Positions 36,241 through 44,052 of a stretch of DNA of 53,064 nucleotides are shown here, piece by piece (within the stretch, counting starts at the first letter, position 1; every line of letters begins with the position of its first letter). The notes beneath the pieces were generated by a model, which was not told the DNA's origin, ran no database searches, and saw only the letters and a list, made by a program, of their open reading frames with translations. A program made the position numbers and the translations under genes. The DNA is taken from positions 1 to 53,064 of the forward strand of contig CAZNYR010000013.1 of the NCBI GenBank assembly GCA_964577275.1, in the 5' to 3' direction. The DNA comes from UBA2561 sp964577275 (GTDB taxonomy: Bacteria > Bacteroidota > Bacteroidia > Cytophagales > Thermoflexibacteraceae).

Positions 36241-36385
36241 GGAAAGACGAATTTAGAATATGATAAAATCAGACAATTTATTTGCCTGTTTCGTAAAATT
36301 GAATTTGAATAAATCAGCGGTTTTGTCGTAATAATCAACTGTTTAAGTCCTTTGTTTTTTGGAAATCTTTTTTTTGACTTTTTGA

Positions 36386-37066
36386 TTAGGACAAAAACAT
36401 AATCACGGGAATTGCCGCATATCCGACAGGAATCACGACCGCAAAGCCATAACCAAATACTTTGACGAAAGGTGAATATTTTTTGTGATGCAAGCCCAAA
36501 GTCTGGAATGCACTCTGGAAACCATGCCACAAATGAAACGCCAGTGCCAACATCGCCACGACATACAACGCCACGAGCCAAATTTGGTCAAAGGCACTGC
36601 TGACCACCGTAAATAAATCCTTGTATTGCTCGCCCTGAATTTCCATCATGGGCATCTCGCCAAAGTGCATTTTGCCCCAAAACTGCGCCATGTGTCCGAC
36701 CAAAAATAACAAAATAATTGTGCCTAAAAGTCCCATGCTTCGAGATGCCCACGAACTGGTCGCTTCGGGTTTGGAGTAGGCATAATTATTTACGCCTCTG
36801 GCTTTTTTGTTTTTCAGAATTAACAAAAAACCCTGAATAATGTGCAGTAAGAATCCTGCATACAAACCATAAGAAATGACCTTAATCACGGGAAAAGTCG
36901 TCATGAATCGGGCATAAAGATTGAACTTTTCGCCTCCATCCCCTGCCAATAATTGAAAATTACCGACCAAATGCACCACCAAAAAAGTGCATAAAAAAAG
37001 TCCCGTCAGTGCCATGACTAATTTGCGCCCGATGGAACTCGTCAGAGTGTTTGATAACCAGCTCAT
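36386..37066 (-). CDS. sdhC: Succinate dehydrogenase cytochrome b subunit (type B)
   Basis: A 226-residue membrane subunit with five hydrophobic helices, as in single-polypeptide cytochrome b558 anchors. It starts SIGRKLVMALTGLFLCTFLV, and likely haem-ligand histidines lie in several helices (LVVHLVGN, LLHIIQGFL, VGHMAQFW, FHLWHGFQSAF). It carries electrons from SdhAB to menaquinone. It is the first gene of sdhCAB, 145 bp before sdhA, with a consensus promoter upstream. Confidence 0.94.
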   Translation of the reverse strand: MSWLSNTLTSSIGRKLVMALTGLFLCTFLVVHLVGNFQLLAGDGGEKFNLYARFMTTFPVIKVISYGLYAGFLLHIIQGFLLILKNKKARGVNNYAYSKPEATSSWASRSMGLLGTIILLFLVGHMAQFWGKMHFGEMPMMEIQGEQYKDLFTVVSSAFDQIWLVALYVVAMLALAFHLWHGFQSAFQTLGLHHKKYSPFVKVFGYGFAVVIPVGYAAIPVIMFLS

Positions 37067-37161
37067 TTACGTTTTTGTTTAGTTTTGAATTTTAGGTGTA
37101 GTAAGCGTATTTAACTATAAATTAATTAAGAAATGATACGTTTATATTTGTCGAAATATCC

Positions 37162-37192
37162 CAAAATTAAAGGCTAAAACAATATAAAACAA
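37162..37192 (-). promoter_or_regulatory. Promoter of sdhCAB
   Basis: On the minus strand TTG (37190-37192), a 20-bp spacer and TAATTTTG (37162-37169) fit the Bacteroidota promoter. Transcription would start about 90 bp before the sdhC ATG. Confidence 0.65.
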
Positions 37193-37290
37193 TGATAAAT
37201 GCTATTTTTAATCGTTTTAAATAAGTGTGGTCAAAATTCTAATTGCACCGCCGTATTTTTTGTTCAAATGGGCATGATGCCAGTGGTTTG

Positions 37291-37337
37291 ATTGAAAATA
37301 ACATATTGATTATCAGATAATGATATCGGTTTAATAC
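37291..37337 (-). repeat. Intergenic palindrome-family element, long copy
   Basis: On the minus strand GTATTAAACCGATATCATTA, then CTGATAATCAATATGTTA. It aligns without gaps to the copy at 43733 over about 46 nt with nine or ten mismatches. It lies in the spacer between sdhC and the divergent phosphopantetheinyl transferase gene. Confidence 0.7.
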
Positions 37338-37378
37338 ATAAAATTACTTGACAATTTATCACATAAACGAGTATCAAA

Positions 37379-38005
37379 ATGCCTCGAATCGCTACCAAAA
37401 TAACAGCACATCACGGAATCCGAACGATTTGGAAAATTTCGGAAACCACGCCCGAATTGATGGCACAGCTTCCCAAAACGCAAGACCTGACCGAATTTGG
37501 CTTGATTTCTAACCCTATTCGCCAGAAAGAATGGCTTGCGGTGCGGGTTTTGGCGTATGAAACTGCCCAATTATTCGATATATCGCCCCAAAATATTATC
37601 AAAAATCAATGGAATTGTCCGCAATTTGATAACGATTTGTTGAAGGTTTCCTTTTCGCATACGACAAATTATGCTGCAGTTTTGGCGCATCCTACCAAGA
37701 GATTAGGCATTGATATTGAGGCATTTAGCCCCAAGATGCAAAAGATTGCGCCCCGTGTCCTGAACTCGCAGGAGTTGGCTTGGGCAGGCAATTCGCCCGA
37801 AAAAATCGCCCAAATCTGGTGCGCCAAAGAAGCGGTCTATAAATTTTATATGAAAAAAGAAATTGACTTTCGGCAAGATATTCATGTCCGTTCAGAAAAT
37901 GGACGACTCATCGCCACTTTACAAAAATCAATGCCTCCAGAAATACTCGAAATCCATACCGAAAAGTTTGATAATCAACATCTTGCGTATTGTTTGGCAG
38001 ACTAA
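37379..38005 (+). CDS. 4'-phosphopantetheinyl transferase superfamily protein
   Basis: A 208-residue Sfp-like enzyme. The two signature motifs are LGIDIEAF (magnesium-binding acidic residues) and WCAKEAVYKFYMKK; a basic/histidine motif SFSHTTNYAAVL precedes them. It transfers phosphopantetheine from coenzyme A to a carrier-protein serine, as needed by polyketide, peptide or fatty-acid synthesis. No carrier protein or synthase gene is in the window, so its partner is elsewhere. Start ATG at 37379. Confidence 0.9.
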   Translation: MPRIATKITAHHGIRTIWKISETTPELMAQLPKTQDLTEFGLISNPIRQKEWLAVRVLAYETAQLFDISPQNIIKNQWNCPQFDNDLLKVSFSHTTNYAAVLAHPTKRLGIDIEAFSPKMQKIAPRVLNSQELAWAGNSPEKIAQIWCAKEAVYKFYMKKEIDFRQDIHVRSENGRLIATLQKSMPPEILEIHTEKFDNQHLAYCLAD

Positions 38006-38228
38006 ATTCTTGATAAATTTTGCTTTGATTCTTTGACGAAAATGATGGCATTTTTATTTGTCAAAATCCGAATCTTTCTTGTTTTTAATCAAGAATTAGG
38101 GCATCAAATCCAAAAGCAACCTGTTATCTTTGAGCGTATTAAACCATCCCATGAAGTTGTGATACGTCAGAAACTTAAATCGAAACTTAAAAGTTATCTA
38201 AATCATACCAAACATTCGATATTGTTGC

Positions 38229-39326
38229 ATGAAAAAATTATACTTACTCCTCTTTTCATTTTTCATTTTTAATGATACGATTCATAGTCAGGAGGCTACT
38301 TATTCGGATGCAAACCGAATCACGGTCGGGGTCTTGGTGGAGCCGCCTTTTGTCATTAAGGATACGGATGGCTCGTTTTATGGATTAAGTATTGATTTGT
38401 GGCATTTTTTGGAAGCCAAGTTAGACATCAAATTTGAGTTCCGAGAATATCAAGACCAATGGAGCGTCTTGCGCGCCCTGAATTATAAGGAGGTGGATAT
38501 TTGTATCAATCCCTTTCATGTGAGCGGCACACGCCTGAATATTTTTGAGGTTTCGCAGCCTTTTTTTATTTCAAGTTTGGGGATAGCCGTCCGCAAAACC
38601 TCTTCTAATCCTTATGAAACCATTATCCGAAGTATTTTTTCGTATGAATTTATGAAGGTCGTGGTCGTATTGTTGAGTATTATTCTGGTGGTCGGGACGA
38701 TTGTCTGGGCATTTGAACGACATTATAATAAAGAACATTTCAACAAAGGACTTAATGGCATCGGCGATGGCATCTGGTGGGCAACCGTTACGATGACCAC
38801 CGTGGGCTATGGCGATAAAACCCCAAAAACTATCGCAGGGCGACTCATCTCCATTTTTTGGATGTTTGCCGCCATGATTGTACTTTCCAGTATTACCGCC
38901 AGTATGACTTCCAAAATTAATTATGACCCTCTAAGCATGGAAATCGAAAGTCCCGAAGACCTCAAAAATATCGACCGCATCGGGACTATCAGCTATTCCT
39001 CCAGCGAGGATTATTTGGTCAGTCATAAAATACGCCCACACAAAACATACGATAATGTCTTGAAAGGCTTAAAGGAACTCGCCGAAGACAAAATTGATGT
39101 ATTTGTCTATGATAAATCCGTGATGCAATATATGCTGAATGAACATAATCTGAAGGAGGAACTTCGCATTTTGCCTATCACGTTTAATACACAATACCGT
39201 AGTTTTTTGATGCCCAAAAAAAGTCCGTTGTTAGAAAAAATTAACCCTGAATTGGTGGATAAAATCTCCATTCCGTCATGGCAAAAAGTATTAGAAAAAT
39301 ACAACTTATCGGACGAGGCACACTAA
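38229..39326 (+). CDS. GluR0-like ligand-gated potassium channel
   Basis: A 365-residue channel of the prokaryotic ionotropic glutamate receptor type. Order: signal peptide (1-20); ligand-binding lobe S1 (about 30-122), including ITVGVLVEPPFVIKD and the likely carboxylate-binding arginine in GTRLNIFEVSQPFF; first membrane helix (about 142-162); pore loop with selectivity filter TVGYGD (191-196); second helix (about 204-226); and lobe S2 (about 240-358) with IDVFVYDKSV, where the acidic residue typically binds the ligand amino group. Four subunits would form a potassium channel opened by an amino acid or similar ligand from the periplasm. A possible -7 box TATCTTTG lies at 38125-38132. Ligand unknown. 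Confidence 0.88.
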   Translation: MKKLYLLLFSFFIFNDTIHSQEATYSDANRITVGVLVEPPFVIKDTDGSFYGLSIDLWHFLEAKLDIKFEFREYQDQWSVLRALNYKEVDICINPFHVSGTRLNIFEVSQPFFISSLGIAVRKTSSNPYETIIRSIFSYEFMKVVVVLLSIILVVGTIVWAFERHYNKEHFNKGLNGIGDGIWWATVTMTTVGYGDKTPKTIAGRLISIFWMFAAMIVLSSITASMTSKINYDPLSMEIESPEDLKNIDRIGTISYSSSEDYLVSHKIRPHKTYDNVLKGLKELAEDKIDVFVYDKSVMQYMLNEHNLKEELRILPITFNTQYRSFLMPKKSPLLEKINPELVDKISIPSWQKVLEKYNLSDEAH

Positions 39327-39586
39327 GAAATATATGTATATTACAAATTCATTAAATTACTTAAAAAAACATAAAACCCTATTCTGTTTGGGAACGATTT
39401 GTCATATTTCACAATTTTATTAGATATTTGTGCATACCTTTCACGCCACCTGACGAAAAGTTGTTTTGTACGAATAATCAGATAGTTTATAAAGATTTTG
39501 CGTCCGATTACTTTGAAAAGCTATCGTTTTGTATGCTTCATTTCAGATATAAAAACAACTCACTTTAAACAGAAACACACAAAGGC

Positions 39587-40080
39587 ATGACGCTGATATA
39601 CATCTTGGTTATTCTGGATATTGCTATTTTTGCGGGGATATATTTTTGGTTTATCCAGAAATACGAACTTAGCGGGCAGATTATCTTGAGTTTAGGCATT
39701 ATTTTGGCACTGGGTTTGGCAAACTATTTGATATTTTCGCTTCAAGCCTTGCCCCAGCAATCGAACTGTATCTGTTCGGAACAAGAAATCGAACAACGCC
39801 TAAACAAAATAGGATTTGAGGCAAAAAATCAACGAACCACAAATTTGGAACATATATTGTGTTGTTTCCCCAANNNNNNNNNNTGGTTCGGGAAGATTAT
39901 TTGGCAATCGATGAAAATGACACGACTTTGATTAGTTCTAAACCTCTGAAAACCAGCATCTTAAATTACGTTCATTATTTGAGTACGGCATATTCGGCAG
40001 ATTCGATACGTGTGCTTCAATTCAAAAAAACAAGCGATAACCAAATACTATATCTTGAACTTCAGGAAATTAACAAATAA
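39587..40080 (+). CDS. Small membrane protein of an envelope cluster (interrupted by gap)
   Basis: Two hydrophobic helices (about residues 1-22 and 30-52) are followed by a cytoplasmic or periplasmic domain with QSNCICSEQEIEQRLNK. The N run at 39874 breaks the frame. After it the frame continues as VREDYLAIDENDTTLISSKP and ends ILYLELQEINK. I do not recognise the family. The stop is 9 bp before the next gene, and both that gene and the OmpA gene follow on the same strand, so the three probably form an envelope-related operon. Confidence 0.65.
39874..39883. other. Assembly gap
   Basis: Ten N inside the small membrane protein gene. No overlap between flanks is visible. The true gap must leave a remainder of two bases modulo three, relative to the known sequence, to keep the frame. 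Confidence 0.8.
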
Positions 40081-40089
40081 TACGGCTTT

Positions 40090-41055
40090 ATGTTTTCAGC
40101 AATATACCACCACGGCAAACGATTTTTATGGGTTTCTGCGCTTGCGATGATGTTTTCGTGTCAGCAGAACTTAGAATCTGATGAGCGCGAGATGTACAAG
40201 GAAAAAATCATGAATCAGCGCATTATGCTCGAAGATGCCCTGCGTCAGCTCAAATACGAGAAAAAAGAAGCTAAAATCCTCAAAAAACAACTGAACGTAG
40301 CGGAAAAAGACACCGAAAAAGACGTTCAGAGGTTGGATAATCGGGACTCGATTATGATGGAATTTGGCAAATTGCGCCAACAAGTGGCATTTTGGCAAAA
40401 ATCCCTATCCGAAAAAGAACGTCAATACCGAAAGGTTAAAAATGAACTGGACAAAACCCTTGATTATTTGAGCGAAAACCAAATTACGGTAGTCCGAAAC
40501 AAACTTAATGAAATCGAAGGCATCAAGTTGGATAATGTCCGAAAGCTCAAAAATAATTCGGATAATTCGGTGCGCTACGATTCGCTTTTTGGGGTGCTGG
40601 AACGTGAGCGCGCCTTAGCCAAACGCTCCGAACGCAAATACGAACGCATCGTCAGTTTTTATCAGCGCGAATTGAGGGAGTTGCAGGAGGCAGTCAATAC
40701 ACAAGGCGTATTTTTTAACGAATTTAAGTCTAATTTTAAGATTGAACTTACAGCCCAAAACAATGCTTCGGGCGAGGCGACTTTCGACCTCAAAATCTTA
40801 CGTGAAATCGGACGACCTCAAAAATTGGTCATGGACATCAAACTGATTTGTAAACAACCTGACGGAAATCCTGCCGAACTTTATGACGGGCGCATTACTT
40901 TCGGGCGAAAAGACGAAACCTTTATCGTCAAAAATATCAAGCCCTTTGCCATCAATGTACGAGGCGAACACAAATTGAGCGTACAGATGAAAGGCGAAAA
41001 TCATCAAGAAAAAGATTTTGTCAAGATGTTTACTAAAAGTTGGAACTTTAATTAA
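40090..41055 (+). CDS. Coiled-coil lipoprotein of unknown function
   Basis: A 321-residue predicted lipoprotein with cysteine at AMMFSC after a short hydrophobic stretch. Residues about 30-210 are rich in Lys, Glu, Arg and Gln with heptad-like spacing, indicating a long coiled coil. The C-terminal 110 residues (FKIELTAQNNASGEATFDLK onward) look like a beta-rich domain. It sits between a small membrane protein and an OmpA-family gene, so a periplasmic structural or tethering role is plausible. I cannot name the family. Confidence 0.7.
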   Translation: MFSAIYHHGKRFLWVSALAMMFSCQQNLESDEREMYKEKIMNQRIMLEDALRQLKYEKKEAKILKKQLNVAEKDTEKDVQRLDNRDSIMMEFGKLRQQVAFWQKSLSEKERQYRKVKNELDKTLDYLSENQITVVRNKLNEIEGIKLDNVRKLKNNSDNSVRYDSLFGVLERERALAKRSERKYERIVSFYQRELRELQEAVNTQGVFFNEFKSNFKIELTAQNNASGEATFDLKILREIGRPQKLVMDIKLICKQPDGNPAELYDGRITFGRKDETFIVKNIKPFAINVRGEHKLSVQMKGENHQEKDFVKMFTKSWNFN

Positions 41056-41071
41056 AAAACATACATCACAA

Positions 41072-41108
41072 AAAAAACGGAAGATTCTATGGAATGCTTC
41101 CGTTTTTT
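41072..41108 (+). terminator. Intrinsic terminator or attenuator before the OmpA gene
   Basis: An A run and ACGGAAG pair with CTTCCGT followed by seven more T around a 13-nt loop. It lies after the coiled-coil lipoprotein and just 25 bp before the OmpA start, so it may lower downstream expression rather than end the operon fully. Confidence 0.75.
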
Positions 41109-41132
41109 TTGACCTTAAATCTCAATAAATTA

Positions 41133-42414
41133 ATGTCTAAATTTATGATAATCAGTATGTTATGTCTGTTTTTAGGGCATCATACACAGGCACAAATCCA
41201 TTGGGCTTCCGAAGTGGTCGAGTATTCTGATATTGGTTTATTATCCGATAATTTGCGCCAAATGATTGGCGAACCCAATGTCATGCCACACGGAAAAGTA
41301 AGTACCAGAGCTTTTTCGGCTGATTTCAAGGAAATTGAGAACAGTTTGAGCGAAGAAAAACCCAAAGTAATTAAAGTACGCTTTGATTCGGTGAAGCATA
41401 TCCAAAAAATATTCGTAGTCGANNNNNNNNNNAAATGTGTAATTTGACTACATTTTAGTACTTCAGTTTGATGAACAGAATAATTATACTGAAACCTATA
41501 CGCTGAACGATAATTTTGACATGACTTTGGATATGAATAGTAAAATTTCTTATATATCGCTCTATAAACCAACGGCTTACAAAGTTAAATTTTTGGAAAT
41601 GGAAGTCTATCCGCCTCTTTATGGCGATGAAATCAGTCAGATTGATGCCATCGGCGTTCAGGAAGGCATAATCCACAACTCAAAAAGCCAGACTTCCAGC
41701 CAAAGTTATGACGATAATTATACGTTGAGCGGACATGTATTTAATGAGGAAACCGATGCGCCCATCAAACAAGCCGAAGTCAAAATTACTGATTTACAGA
41801 CAGGTACGGTGCAAAAAGTATGGACAAATGACGAAGGCACATTTCGGGTGGGCTTGCGTAAATCATCGGTATATAAGGTCGAGGCGCATAAAAACGAATT
41901 TTTCCAGACTCAGCAAAAAAGTGTGTTTACCGTCAGTTATCAGTTGCATCATAATTTTAGCTTACAATTTGGGCTTCGGAAAATCAAAATGCACGAAAAT
42001 TATGTATTGACCGGCATCCAATTTGTGCCTAATTCGGATGAATTTCGACAATCCAGCGATAAGGCGTTGGCGGGCTTGGTAGATTTTCTCCGTACCAATG
42101 CCAGCCTACAAATTCGGCTTGAAGTTCACACCGATTCGCGGGGCGATGCCACATACAATCTGGTATTATCTGAGAATCGGGCAAAAAAACTAATCCAGTA
42201 TTTAATCAAAAATCAAATTAAAGTACACAGGTTAGAAGCCATCGGGCAGGGCGAAAAATATTTATTAAATCATTGTACAGATGACATTTTGTGTTCGGGC
42301 AGGGAACACAACAAAAATCGCCGTATCGAATTTCGGGTCGTGGGATTTTTGGATGATACAGAAAATCACGAAGAAAAATCCGAAGGAAAACCTGCCCGAA
42401 AACTCAAATATTAA
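41133..42414 (+). CDS. OmpA-family protein with regulatory-like domain (interrupted by gap)
   Basis: A secreted protein of about 425 residues. Parts: signal peptide (ends HTQAQ); an N-terminal domain starting IHWASEVVEYSDIG, like those seen in large OmpA proteins of this group; a carboxypeptidase-regulatory-like domain (YTLSGHVFNEETDAPIKQAE); and a C-terminal OmpA peptidoglycan-binding domain with VHTDSRGDATYNLVLSENRA and NRRIEFRVV. It anchors the outer membrane to the cell wall. The N run at 41423 cuts the first domain. In the frame that continues after the gap there is a TAA at 41440-41442, probably a contig-end error. Start at ATG 41133, from the signal peptide. Confidence 0.8.
41423..41432. 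other. Assembly gap
   Basis: Ten N in the OmpA gene. The bases just after it include an in-frame stop and an imperfect inverted repeat (AAATGT...ACATTT), suggesting a poor contig end. Confidence 0.8.
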
Positions 42415-42472
42415 ATCCTTCAAGCAGGCTCAAAATGATATGATTCTTATGCACTAAAATTGTACGGATTTC

Positions 42473-43678
42473 TTATTCCTTGCCATCGACATAATCCTGT
42501 AAATAGGCAAAATTTGGCATTAATTTTCCATGTTTAGTCAGGGTCGCACGCTCAATAATTTTGTCCGAATCATTCAAAAGTAATGCGGGTAACACACACT
42601 TTATCAGGTCATTACCAAAATCAAAAGACGCATTTCGGGGCAGTTCGCAGGGCAGATTATCGACTGCCATGACAGTTATATTGTCGGCATGGCTCAAGGG
42701 CGGTTCGAGTTCGCCAGTTTTAGGATTATAATCATACAGTGGGTTATCAATCGTGCTGGGGCGTTTGGTGGATGGAATCGAGCCTTCGATGTCGCACGTA
42801 ATATCGGCAATGACCCGAATCCGAAAGTTTTGTTTCATTTCCTGTGCCGTAAATAAAACGGGCGCATTCATATCCCAATAAGCTGCCGCAATCAGCATAT
42901 CACTTATGGGCAAAAAGCGTGAAAAAGTACCTTTGTAATTTTGTGGCGTATTATAAAAATCCTGCACCTTAAATTCACTTCCATCTTTGGGTGTATTATA
43001 ATCCGAAGGATTCAACTGCACATACACGGCTTGGTCAAATTCTTGTGTCAGATACTGGTCAGGAGTTACTTTTCGGACTTTGAGATAATCTAAGATTTCC
43101 ATGGCTCCCTTTGCTACTCTGCCGCCACCCGTGAGGACAATTTTGATGGCAGGCAACTGAATATCAGATAGTTCGCCTAATATTTCGTTCAGGTCAAAAC
43201 ACAAATGCGCTGGCTTGAGAGCAAAAGATTTGGTACGTTTTCCGAACGCCAATAGCCCATTATAGGCACCCACCAGCCCCGCATATCGCCCGAAAGCCAC
43301 GACCCGTACTCCTTCGGGATTCGTTAAGACTTCATAGTCAATGAGGCGAATATTCTTTTGTAAGATGGTTTGTAATAATTCTCGGTTATATGGCTGTTTT
43401 TTGATAGTATGCGAAAAGAAAAAGTAGGTTTTGTTGGGCAATAAATTTTCTTTGGGAACTTCCTTCACCCCGAACAAAATATCGCAATCGGTCAGGTCTT
43501 GGCGCACAGGAAATCCTGCGGAAGCATATTCTACGTCCTGATAACAACGGACGGCAGAAGGCTGTATAACCAGCTCATAATTAGGGAATTGCGTAATAAT
43601 TTCTTGGCATTGTTCGGGCGTAAATGGCACGCGTCTATCAACGGGGATTTTATCTTCTCGGATGATTCCAATTTTCAT
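42473..43678 (-). CDS. Saccharopine dehydrogenase/lysine-ketoglutarate reductase-like enzyme
   Basis: A 401-residue enzyme of the alanine dehydrogenase/transhydrogenase N-terminal superfamily. The start IGIIREDKIPVDRRVPFTPE, the Rossmann segment IVLTGGGRVAKGAMEIL and especially ITCDIEGSIPSTKRPSTIDN followed by YDYNP resemble the lysine-ketoglutarate reductase half of plant and animal LKR/SDH and yeast saccharopine dehydrogenase. It should act on lysine/saccharopine or a related amino acid with NAD(P)H. No partner of lysine metabolism is adjacent. Alanine dehydrogenase is a less likely reading. Confidence 0.75.
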   Translation of the reverse strand: MKIGIIREDKIPVDRRVPFTPEQCQEIITQFPNYELVIQPSAVRCYQDVEYASAGFPVRQDLTDCDILFGVKEVPKENLLPNKTYFFFSHTIKKQPYNRELLQTILQKNIRLIDYEVLTNPEGVRVVAFGRYAGLVGAYNGLLAFGKRTKSFALKPAHLCFDLNEILGELSDIQLPAIKIVLTGGGRVAKGAMEILDYLKVRKVTPDQYLTQEFDQAVYVQLNPSDYNTPKDGSEFKVQDFYNTPQNYKGTFSRFLPISDMLIAAAYWDMNAPVLFTAQEMKQNFRIRVIADITCDIEGSIPSTKRPSTIDNPLYDYNPKTGELEPPLSHADNITVMAVDNLPCELPRNASFDFGNDLIKCVLPALLLNDSDKIIERATLTKHGKLMPNFAYLQDYVDGKE

Positions 43679-43732
43679 AATTTCTACAATTAATTTTTGA
43701 TAAGTAGTATTGAGTATTTAAGTAGTACGGAG

Positions 43733-43815
43733 TATTTAGTATCAAGTATTAAGACGATATAATTATTTGAAAATCAATAAGTTACATTTAAACTAAAATA
43801 CAAACTAAATTTGCA
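43733..43815 (+). repeat. Intergenic palindrome-family element, long copy A
   Basis: An 83-nt element: TATTTAGTA, a middle block GATATAATTA, core TTGAAAATCAATAAGTTACA, and at the end TAAATTTGCA (a good -7 box). By hand it aligns without gaps to 48288-48370 with about 20 mismatches in 83, and to 51099-51160 with about 15 in 60. Family consensus core: YTGAWNATCAR then TAAGTTA. Confidence 0.75.
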
Positions 43816-43825
43816 TCGGTACTTA

Positions 43826-43915
43826 ATGACAAAACTAAGATTTTGGACGGACTTTTCTGGGATAGATTTTAGGAGCGGGTATAGTTTTACTGAAGTCAAA
43901 CAAACATTACATTGA
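43826..43915 (+). CDS. Possible 29-residue peptide downstream of a repeat-borne promoter
   Basis: The TAAATTTG box at 43806-43813 is followed 13 bp later by an ATG opening a short frame (MTKLRFWTDFSG to VKQTLH). It is antisense to nothing annotated and lies in a 374-bp spacer. A perfect hairpin follows at 43989. It may be a small protein, a small RNA or chance; support is weak. Confidence 0.2.
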   Translation: MTKLRFWTDFSGIDFRSGYSFTEVKQTLH

Positions 43916-43988
43916 TATTTTTTGACAGAATAATAAGATTTTTTCTAACATCCCAAGTCTGACCGCAGGTCTGATGCCGTAAAATAAG

Positions 43989-44017
43989 ACTTGCCAAGTT
44001 TTTAAAACTTGGCAAGT
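43989..44017 (-). terminator. Perfect 14-bp inverted repeat, probable terminator
   Basis: ACTTGCCAAGTTTT and its exact complement are separated by one base. On the minus strand it follows the TonB receptor gene by about 36 bp and is followed by CTTATTTT, suiting a terminator. A second nested structure lies next to it (CAAGTCT near 43954 with AGACTTG near 43988, enclosing GACCGCAGGTC). A similar imperfect repeat is at 10381-10413, so it may also be a REP-type element. Confidence 0.65.
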
Positions 44018-44035
44018 ATAATCTAATCTAAAACC

Positions 44036-44046
44036 CTGATTATCAG
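44036..44046 (+). repeat. Core of the intergenic palindrome family
   Basis: CTGATTATCAG followed by TTATTTC, with GTATAATC about 20 bp upstream as in other copies. It lies 7 bp from the TonB receptor stop codon. Confidence 0.45.
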
Positions 44047-44052
44047 TTATTT

